64,000 nucleotides of DNA, from contig CAWZYM010000434.1 of assembly GCA_963966185.1 (NCBI GenBank), forward strand, positions 238,501-302,500. The letters run 5' to 3'. Shown here piece by piece: positions 49,690 to 58,300 of this stretch. A model generated the notes under the pieces. That model did no database searches. It saw nothing but the letters and a program-made list of their open reading frames with translations, and was not told the DNA's origin. A program made the translations under genes and the position numbers. Each line of letters starts with the position of its first letter. Positions within the stretch are counted from its first letter, which is position 1. This DNA comes from Rhabditoides inermis (taxonomy: Eukaryota; Nematoda; Chromadorea; Rhabditida; Rhabditidae).

Positions 49690-51191
49690 CCGTGTGTTAA
49701 CAGTGTGTTAACAGTGTGTTAACAATGTGTTAACAGTGTGTTAACAGTGTGTTAACAGTTGATATCTCTGCGGCTAGAACCTGACGGTTTGAGATTTCTG
49801 CCGGCTGAACCTGACGGTTTGAGATATCTGGCGCTAGAACCTGACGGTTTGAGATCTCTGCGGCTAGAACCTGACGGTTTGAAATCTCTGCGGCTAGAAC
49901 CTGACGGTTTGAGATCTCTGCGGCTAGAACCTGACGGTTTTAGATAATTACCAACAGAACCTGACGATTTGAGTTCTCTGCCAACAGAACTTGACGGTTT
50001 GAGATCTCTACCAACAGAACCTGACGGTTTGAGATTTCTGGGCCTAGAACCTGACGGTTTGAGATAAATACCGTCAGAACCTGACAGTTTGAGATCTCTG
50101 CGGCTAGAACCTGACGGTTGAGATATCTGGCGCTAGAACCTGACAGTTTGAGATCTCTGCCGCTAGAACCTGACGGTTTGAGAATTCTGCCGGCAGAACC
50201 TGACGGTTTGAGAATTCTGGGGCTGGAGCCTGACGGTTTGAGATTTCTGGGGCTAGAACCTGACAGTTTGAGATATCTACCGACAGAACCTAACGGTTTG
50301 AGATCTCTGTCAAAAAGAACCTGACGGTTTGAGATAAATACCGTCAGAACCTGACAGTTTGAGATCTCTGCGGCTAGAACCTGACGGTTTGAGATTTCTG
50401 CCTGCAGAACCTGACGGTTTGAGATATCTGGCGCTAGAACCTGACAGTTTGAGATATCTACCGACAGAACATGACGGTTTGAGATCTCTGCCAACAGAAC
50501 CTGACGGTTTGAGGTCTCTGCCAACAGAACCTGACGGTTTGATATCTCTGCGGCTAGAACCTGACGGTTTGAGATTTCTGCCTGCAGAACCTGACGGTTT
50601 GAGATATCTGGCGCTAGAACCTGACAGTTTGAGACCTCTGCCGCTAGAACCTGACGGTTTGAGAATTCTGCCGGCAGAACCTGACGGTTTGAGATATCTG
50701 GCGCTAGAACCTGACAGTTTGAGATATCTACCGACAGAACCTGACGGTTTGAGATCTCTGTCAACAGAACCTGACGGTTTGAGATTTCTGCCAACAGAAC
50801 CTGACGGTTTGATATCTCTGCGGCTAGAACCTGACGGTTTGAGATTTCTGCCGGCTGAACCTGACGGTTTGAGATATCTGGCGCTAGAACCTGACGGTTT
50901 GAGATCTCTGCGGCTAGAACCTGACGGTTTGAAATCTCTGCGGCTAGAACCTGACGGTTTGAGATCTCTGCGGCTAGAACCTGACGGTTTTAGATAATTA
51001 CCAACAGAACCTGACGATTTGAGTTCTCTGCCAACAGAACTTGACGGTTTGAGATCTCTACCAACAGAACCTGACGGTTTGAGATTTCTGGGCCTAGAAC
51101 CTGACGGTTTGAGATAAATACCGTCAGAACCTGACAGTTTGAGATCTCTGCGGCTAGAACCTGACGGTTTGAGATATCTGGCGCTAGAACC
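49690..51191. repeat. 1502-bp tandem duplication, copy 2
   Basis: Appears identical to 48188-49689 by eye, including the CAATG variant, the one-base deletion and the CAAAAAG insertion. Confidence 0.95.
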
Positions 51192-52034
51192 CCGTGTGTT
51201 AACAGTGTGTTAACAGTGTGTTAACAGTGTGTTAACAGTGTGTTAACAGTGTGTTAACAGTGTGTTAACAGTGTGTTAACAGTGTGTTAACAGTGTGTTA
51301 ACAGTGTGTTAACAGTGTGTTAACAGTGTGTTAACAGTGTGTTAACAGTGTGTTAACAGTGTGTTAACAGTGTGTTAACAGTGTGTTAACAGTGTGTTAA
51401 CAGTGTGTTAACAGTGTGTTAACAGTGTGTTAACAGTGTGTTAACAGTGTGTTAACAGTGTGTTAACAGTGTGTTAACAGTGTGTTAACAGTGTGTTAAC
51501 AGTGTGTTAACAGTGTGTTAACAGTGTGTTAACAGTGTGTTAACAGTGTGTTAACAGTGTGTTAACAGTGTGTTAACAGTGTGTTAACAGTGTGTTAACA
51601 GTGTGTAAACAGTGTGTTAACGGTGTGTTAAGAGTGTGTTAAGAGTGTGTTAACAGTGTGTTAACGGTGTGTTAAGAGTGTGTTAAGAGTGTGTAAACAT
51701 CACATCACTATGGCTCGCTGCACATCACTGCGGCTAGAACCTGACGGTTTGAGATTTCTGCCGGCTGAACCTGACGCTTTTATTTTTCTGGCGCTAGAAC
51801 CTGACAATTTGAGATTTCTGGGCCTAGAACCTGGCGGTTTGAGATCTCTGCCGACAGAACCTGACGGTTCGATTTCTCTGCGGCTAGAACCTGACGGTTT
51901 GAGATTTCTGCCTGCAGAACCTGACGGTTGAGATATCTGGCGCTAGAACCTGACAGTTTGAGATCTCTGCCGCTAGAACCTGACGGTTTGAGAATTCTGC
52001 CGGCAGAACCTGACGGTTTGAGAATTCTGGGGCT
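51192..52034. repeat. Last satellite unit, interrupted by the BEL/Pao element
   Basis: 11-bp array 51192-51694, junction 51695-51727 and 30-bp block 51728-52034. The block stops mid-unit after TTCTGGGGCT; sister blocks continue GGAGCCTGACGG at this point (for example near 42344). Confidence 0.95.
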
Positions 52035-52093
52035 TGTCGCGACCAGCGGTCACGCAACGCTTATACACACTAATTCTCCCATGTCAAAAATCA

Positions 52094-52100
52094 TATAAAA
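52094..52100 (+). promoter_or_regulatory. Putative LTR TATA box
   Basis: TATAAAA about 60 bp into the LTR, in an AT-rich stretch followed by GC-richer sequence. Transcription would be expected to start near 52125. The 3' LTR copy is at 63353-63359. Confidence 0.5.
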
Positions 52101-52207
52101 TGAACCTCTCCGACACCCGTTACATGTTGTTCGCCACCGAGCCAATTCAAATTACGCCAGCCTATACACTTTCGCACACTCTCTCTGCAACACGCCACGA
52201 CGCAAGA

Positions 52208-52219
52208 CAGTGGGTAAGC
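52208..52219 (+). promoter_or_regulatory. Putative 5' splice site in LTR (intron start 52214)
   Basis: CAGTGG|GTAAGC fits the GT(A/G)AG donor consensus and lies downstream of the TATA box, so it would be in the leader of genomic RNA. Candidate acceptors are at 52700, 59819 (before ORF3) and 61917 (before ORF4). Joining to the last two would give subgenomic mRNAs that skip gag-pol. No transcript evidence is available here. Confidence 0.5.
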
Positions 52220-52507
52220 GTGAGGAAAATCGGTCAGACAAGACAATACCATCCTAAAATGTTGTGATTAATTTATTTAATTTAATTGCGTAATGCGTAG
52301 AATATTGCCCGTAATTTGTGTTATATTTTGTGTTATACAAATGTCATACCGTGAAGGTGGTAAACGTTGATTGCCGTTAGACTAGACGATTAGACTAATG
52401 AAAGAATCATTATTTAATTCGAATTCAATGATACCATTACCATACATTTTCATTCTTGTCCATTCTTGAATTAATGAGTAAATGACTAACTGACTGACGA
52501 TTGGACA

Positions 52508-52669
52508 ATGGCAATGAGCGTCTACCACCGGAACGGACGTCTCGACGTGGCCAACCTGATCGTTGAGGGTCGTGTGAACAAGGAGCTGCACCAATGGAGG
52601 ACAGCTGCGAGTCTGATGGAGGAGCCGTCGCTTGAGGATGACACACCCAAGAACAAGGATATCATGTGA
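52508..52669 (+). CDS. Small GC-rich ORF inside the LTR (53 aa)
   Basis: Starts MAMSVYHRNGRLDVAN and ends KNKDIM. It is unrecognised. It stands out because it is markedly GC-rich with gene-like codon use inside an AT-rich LTR, like the ORF3 exons. Its end overlaps a possible splice donor (AT|GTGAGC, 52666), followed by a long pyrimidine tract and TAG acceptor (52672-52700). That could be a 35-nt intron, but this is below usual animal intron sizes, so the tract more likely serves the donor at 52214. The identical copy in the 3' LTR is 63767-63928. It could be a genuine small protein, an upstream ORF, or the remnant of a captured exon. Confidence 0.4.
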   Translation: MAMSVYHRNGRLDVANLIVEGRVNKELHQWRTAASLMEEPSLEDDTPKNKDIM

Positions 52670-52671
52670 GC

Positions 52672-52700
52672 TTTCTCTCTCTCCCTTTCCCCCTTTGTAG
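52672..52700 (+). promoter_or_regulatory. Polypyrimidine tract and 3' splice site in LTR
   Basis: An almost pure C/T run ending CCCTTTGTAG, the strongest acceptor-like signal in the LTR. With the donor at 52214 it would define a 487-nt leader intron that removes the small LTR ORF. Confidence 0.4.
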
Positions 52701-52994
52701 TTTAATGGCCGAGGACACAGGCTAGATAGTCATGGATTAAGTGAGTAGTAATGGGTCCGAGGATACCGGATGTAACCCAGCCGATGAAACAGGCGACCTT
52801 TTTCCATGTTGTATTTGAGTGTTAGAATTGTAGAGAGAGGGTGACCTTGCCCATATCCCCGAGTCCCCAATCTCCTCCTATTGTTGTTCACTCTCCGACC
52901 GCTACCATTGCATCTTATCATTCTCGATCTTTATTTCACTCGATCTTACTTTGATTGTTGATCAGACTTCTCATCATATGTTACCGCATATAAT

Positions 52995-53026
52995 TGGTGC
53001 CCAGCCCAGGATTGTTTGAACCTGGG
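52995..53026 (+). other. Primer-binding site with adjoining hairpin
   Basis: TGGTGCCCAG follows the LTR and would pair with a tRNA ending CTGGGCACCA. Ten bases in, a 6-bp stem CCCAGG/CCTGGG (53005-53026) encloses a 10-nt loop. On the complementary strand the loop reads TTCAAACAAT, preceded by GG, resembling a tRNA T-arm, but the spacing to CCA is three bases too long. The same layout occurs in the minus-strand element. Confidence 0.7.
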
Positions 53027-53461
53027 TGATTTGATGTTTATAATATGTGAGATAAATGAAGACCTGAAAATACTTGGCTTGTGTTTGAATGTTGATGCGA
53101 CATGGTGCATCGGCCGACACTAAAGCCCGCAGACTACCACTGAACCACAAACATTAACATAGACCAAGTAAGACAGGTGATCAACAACTACTGTATACTG
53201 TATACCATATACCACCATTGCGACTATACAGAGACACAATACAGTAGACAAGTATAAAAAACAAAAAATACCGCAAAGAATCTTGCAGGATAGTAAGAGA
53301 CCAAAAGAAAAACAATACAAGTGGGTGTAATGATTTATTGCTATTCACCATCAAGACATTCACAACATTACACATTGGACACGCGAGAAAAGCATGATAT
53401 TCGTGTTACACTGACTTATCCTTCGCGTCAGAAAATTACTTGGTAACGTTCCAGCACCGTG
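53027..53461 (+). other. Leader between primer-binding site and gag
   Basis: No coding sequence is evident on the plus strand. It likely contains packaging and translation signals, but I recognise none. An acceptor-like CCTTCGCGTCAG lies at 53420-53431, 30 nt before the gag start. Confidence 0.45.
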
Positions 53462-55390
53462 ATGGGCGACGACGAAGACGGCGACGAACCGTCGTCTCGT
53501 TTGCAGACGGCGATCTCAGCCCCTGCAAACGAGATAATGAGATTGAAAAGCGAAATTGATCAGACCTTCACAAAAATGATAGAGACAGGAGACATTTCAA
53601 AGACTAGATCGTGTCTGAAGACCCAACAAAAAGCCATACAACGAGAATACGCCTGCATGACGTCAGCTTTCGAAGACACAATCGCAAAATATACAGAGAA
53701 CGGTGAAGACAATAAACGCATAGCATTGATCAAATATACAGAGACAACTCAATACGCAGCAGCTGAGTACGCACACGGTCAGGTTATGTTTCGCATCAAT
53801 GACTGGATTGAGACCTTCGAGGAGGAGCCACTAGACCATAGAAATCCTCCAACTTTGGAGAGAGTGAGAGAAGCAACACATAGTGAGCACAATACGTCCC
53901 AGACACCAGAGAGGGAGCATGCAGGGCGCGATTACAATGGTACCCCTATGCAAACGTTCACCCCTCCATCGCCACTTGTTACGCATCATTCACAATTTCA
54001 GACCTTTGAGACGAGCCAGCCCACGAGACCGCCAAATCTAAACGGCTTATCTGCACGCGGCAGTGGCGACAACAGACAGACCAGCGTAGAGAATCCAGCG
54101 GTAAAGATAGGGAACCGCAGAGAGACAAATATATACCTGAATCTCAAGGACATCAAACTGCCAACATTTGATGGTAAAGTGGAGAATTTCGACAACTTCA
54201 TAGACATGTTCATACCCCTCGTGCATCAAAGAAACGACTTGTGTGAGCTACAGAAACTGCTCATTCTCATGAACTCCATTTCAGACAAGTCTATTATCAG
54301 TCACATTCGAGTTTCCGCAGACAACTATATACACACACTAGACAACCTCCTCCGCAGATACCAGAACCCCATCGCTATGCAACAACGTGTGTGGGACATG
54401 CTAAACAGCATTCAACAGTCTGGAGACACTCCACAAGCCTGGAGAGAGACGTTCGACAAGGTACACAGCGCCATGCGCATGGCAGACAGACATGGCAACC
54501 AGACCCTGCAGAACTGCGATCCCGGATACGTCTCAATGGCGCAAGGCTTCGTCCTGAGCAAGTTTACAGACAAAATACGGAGAAAAATGAATAAAAAGTT
54601 GATAGAATGGCAAAAGACAAACACTCCAGTGTCCTTGGAACTCACACTCAATTACATAGACGAAGTGATAACTCTAGAGGAAAACATCGCAGGGTGCATT
54701 AAAATGACAGACAAGCTTAAAAAGGAGACAACGTTGATCAACCACACAGCAGGACACCAACCGCATACTGTTCACAACCCTACTCCCGCGCAGACAACAC
54801 AACTAAACACACAGACAGTGCCACAAGCGCATCGCTACTCACAAGCCCACCCTCGTCACTACCCCACTCATCATGACCAAGGTGGACAACATCAACAGAG
54901 ACGTATGCACCCGAAACATCACCAAAACAACCATCACCACAATTACAGACCCCCCCTATCCTTAAACGACAAAGACCCAGCCACGTGGTGTATCTTTGAG
55001 AATCTCGGAAGCCATAATTCATACAACTGCAACGCGGCGAAGAACGCACCGAAAATAGCAGAATACACCCTATACCAACAAAACCGATGTTTCAAGTGCT
55101 ACAAAAATGACCATAGATCAAGAGACTGCAAAAACGAATCGGTTTGGAGATACACACGACAGAACAACGACCGACCTACACAGTCGCAGAACCGAGTGAA
55201 TTACTCGGAACTGCAGACGACGGAGGGTGACACATCATACGAATCAAGTGGGAACGCTATTACGTATACAGATGAGAGATTGTCTTTCGAAGAATATCTC
55301 GCTGAGAGTTCAGCATTTCACGAAAGAAAGGACGAAAGCGAAGAGACACCATACTACCAAGAGAACGGCGAGAATTTTCGCGAACAGTAA
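53462..55390 (+). CDS. gag: Gag polyprotein (BEL/Pao)
   Basis: 642 codons from the ATG at 53462; the GTG just upstream is not a credible eukaryotic start. The N-terminus is acidic (MGDDEDGDEPSS) with a charged, probably helical region to about residue 130. The DUF1759-like Gag domain begins near residue 225 (IKLPTFDGKVENFDNFIDMF) and runs to about 400. Residues about 432-495 are His/Gln/Pro-rich. Two zinc knuckles follow: the first (C510 to C523) has Glu where the second Cys should be; the second, C543-X2-C-X4-H-X4-C556, is canonical. The third knuckle usual for BEL Gag is missing. Gag would assemble the particle and bind RNA. Its last 63 codons overlap pol in another frame, and the stop codon lies in ACA|GTAAGA, a donor-like sequence. 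Confidence 0.9.
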   Translation: MGDDEDGDEPSSRLQTAISAPANEIMRLKSEIDQTFTKMIETGDISKTRSCLKTQQKAIQREYACMTSAFEDTIAKYTENGEDNKRIALIKYTETTQYAAAEYAHGQVMFRINDWIETFEEEPLDHRNPPTLERVREATHSEHNTSQTPEREHAGRDYNGTPMQTFTPPSPLVTHHSQFQTFETSQPTRPPNLNGLSARGSGDNRQTSVENPAVKIGNRRETNIYLNLKDIKLPTFDGKVENFDNFIDMFIPLVHQRNDLCELQKLLILMNSISDKSIISHIRVSADNYIHTLDNLLRRYQNPIAMQQRVWDMLNSIQQSGDTPQAWRETFDKVHSAMRMADRHGNQTLQNCDPGYVSMAQGFVLSKFTDKIRRKMNKKLIEWQKTNTPVSLELTLNYIDEVITLEENIAGCIKMTDKLKKETTLINHTAGHQPHTVHNPTPAQTTQLNTQTVPQAHRYSQAHPRHYPTHHDQGGQHQQRRMHPKHHQNNHHHNYRPPLSLNDKDPATWCIFENLGSHNSYNCNAAKNAPKIAEYTLYQQNRCFKCYKNDHRSRDCKNESVWRYTRQNNDRPTQSQNRVNYSELQTTEGDTSYESSGNAITYTDERLSFEEYLAESSAFHERKDESEETPYYQENGENFREQ

Positions 55391-58300
55391 GACAACGATT
55401 GTACGAGACGAGACAGAAATAAATCAAAATGACGTAAATTCTAGAGAGCCACTTACCACTAATTATCCAACCAGAGAGACCGTGGAAGAGGAGAAGGAGA
55501 CGCCGACGTCGGCAGACGCCTCTCCACCATCGACTGAAATGGCATCCGTTAACTCACTTGACATGCCTAGACCATCGACCTATGGTAAACTTCCTAGAGT
55601 CAAGACTAAAGTAGCCCTACAGACCGTGAAAACTACAGTAAGAAACGAAAAGACCGGTGAAACGAGAGAGGTAATCGTAATGCTAGACAGTGGGTCCAAT
55701 CGCAGTTTCATAACTCAACAGTTCGCAGACAGTTTTGGCCTTGAAACTCGAGACAAAAGAGTCGAAGAATTTGTAGTATTTGGGGGTATTTCCAGACAAG
55801 TTCCTACGGGAGAAACAACCTTAGAATTTATTGGCGAACATAAGACTTTAAAAATCAATATCTCTACCCAGCCGTCTATAACCAAACAATTTTATACGCA
55901 TGAATTGCAAGACGCAGACGTAGATACACTCGAGAAAAATGGGCTGAACGTCACGGACGTTTTTGACAGAAACGTGACCCCAGACATCTTAATTGGAATG
56001 GATTATTATAATATGATAACAATGACAGACACTCATCTAGCCACCAACCTACCATCAGGACTGAGGGCAATACCCACAATATTCGGCCCGTCATTGTGCG
56101 GTATTTACACTACACAAAACAACACGAGACTAGAGACAAACCAAGTACATTTATCATTTAATGAGAAACTAGAACAACAATGGTCGTTAGACGGCATGGG
56201 AATCACAAGTCCACATGAGTTTGACACTCTCCAAGAGACTAACAAGCAAGTGGATGAAGAGTTTAATAGAAATACGTACATTGACAAAGACGGGATACAC
56301 GTCCGTTTCCCCTGGAAGAAAGACCACAAACCTCTAGCAGACAATTATTGTATTGCTTTAAAAAGACTTCACAATCTCATAAATAAAATGAAGGATAATC
56401 TCAAATTGCGAGACGACTACAACAAAATTATACAAGAACAGCTTCTTCTGGGTGTTATTGAGCCGGTGCCTCATTCACGCACCCCGGGCAAAACATACTA
56501 CATACCCCACTCATGTGTAGTGAAATTAGACAGTCTAACAACGAAATTGCGTATAGTTTACGACGCTTCGAGCCACTATAAAAACGAACAATCTCTAAAC
56601 GAAGTATTATATCAAGGACCGACATACTTGCCACACCTATGCGGGGTATTACTCAGAGCAAGAGTACCCGCGTTCTTAATTATAGCAGACATTGAGAAAG
56701 CCTTTTTGCAATTAAATCTGCAAAATCAAGACAGAGACGCAACAAGATTCTTGTGGGTAAAGGACATAACGAAACCCGCCACTCTAGACAACGTCATGGA
56801 ACTTAGATTCTGTCGCGTGCCATTCGGAGTGTCTTCGTCACCATACTTACTAGCCGCGTCTATTCGATTCATACTTGCAACTATTCCGGAAATAGGAGAG
56901 AAGATATTGGAAAACTGCTATGTAGACAACGTCATCCTTCATGCAGAAAATAAAGAAGAGGCTATCAGAGACATAAAGGCCTCAGAAACAGCGTTCATAG
57001 ACGTCCGAATGAACTTGAGAGACTTTATTTCCAACAATGAGGAGGTGAATGAGAATATACCAGAGGCAGACAAAGCTAAAAATACAGACCAGAAACTGCT
57101 AGGTTTGCGTTGGGACACAACGACGGATACCCTTGCAGTAAAAACGATGGTAAACACAAAAGAGCCGATCACAAAGAGATCTATAGCCTCAGCCATCGCG
57201 GCAAACTTTGACCCGTTAGGATTGTTGTGTCCGACGTTGATCAAGTGCAAACGATTTCAACAAGACTTGTGGTCGGATCACTATAAGTGGGATGACGTCA
57301 TAAACAGAGAAAAACAGACAGAGTGGATTAGTTTAGCAAAACAAGCAGAAGTAACTCTTTCGTTACCAAGACGCACTATACAATCGAGAGACAGTCAGTT
57401 TGAATTGTGCACCTTTTCAGACGCTTCCTTAGAGGCATATGGAGCTTGCGCGTACATACGAGAGATAATGAAATCGGGTGAAATACATTCACACCTGATA
57501 TATGCGAAACAAAGACTAGCACCGTTGAAAAATAAACTCAATATACACAAATTAGAATTGCTAGGTGTTGTTACTGCGGCGAGAGTGAGCCAATTCGTAC
57601 TACAGGAGATGAGCAAGACTATAAAATTTAACAGACTTCACCTATTTTGCGACAATACAAACGCGATAAGCTGGATATCTAAACCTAAGAACGAGAAAAA
57701 AGATATATTTACGACGAATAGAGTCAAAGAAATTAATCGAATAATTACAGACATACAGACAGTGTATGAAATGAACACTACCCTATCTTATATGAAGACG
57801 GACCAAAATCCAGCAGACATTGTTTCGAGAGGCGAGGATGGAGAAAACTTAAAAACAAACAGACTGTGGTGGCACGGGCCAGATATGATAAGACAAACCG
57901 TTATAGACGTTGTTCAGCCAGTACACACCTTCAGAAGAGAAGAGGAGGAGGAGGTGGCTCCTAACCGCGATTCTTCCACCGTCGTCACGACGACCGTGGC
58001 CGTAGACGAAAGGATGGAGCAGCACAGCACTCTGAAAAGGTACATTGACTCGAAACACGGAGTAGTCAAGTTTATTTCTAATACTCTGAAAAAACTAAGA
58101 AACCGCGGTGTGATAATTCAGACAACAATGATAGACCAATCGATAGATAACACTTGGCATCAGACAATTAACTATATCCTGAAGATCCATCAACACCACG
58201 AAATGAAAGAGTCTGACTATCATTCAGTATACAAGGATCTAAACCCCCATAAAATTGACGGTTTATATCGTTGCGTAGGCAGACTGAAAAACTCTGATCT

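Larger units (their letters stand above)
52035..52994 (+). repeat. 5' LTR
   Basis: Starts TGTCGCGACCAG, matching the first bases of the 3' copy at 63294. The end is set by the primer-binding site at 52995 and is uncertain by about 6 bp (possible ends ...CGCA at 52988 or ...ATAAT at 52994). The first five bases TGTCG are shared with the LTRs of the minus-strand element. It contains a TATA box, a splice donor and a small GC-rich ORF (separate entries). Confidence 0.9.

Noticed and set aside
52666..52700. 35-nt intron ending the LTR ORF
   Set aside because: It has GT-AG ends and a fine pyrimidine tract, but 35 nt is below usual animal intron sizes and the spliced frame gains only a few codons before a stop; pairing with the donor at 52214 is more plausible.
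52995..53026. Naming the primer tRNA from the extended match after TGGTGC
   Set aside because: The T-arm-like segment is 3 bases too far from the CCA end for a canonical tRNA (6 bases in the other element), so the similarity may come from the hairpin.
53120..53375. Minus-strand hydrophobic ORFs in the leader of the large element
   Set aside because: Short, overlapping each other in two frames, in AT-rich noncoding leader, and antisense to the element.
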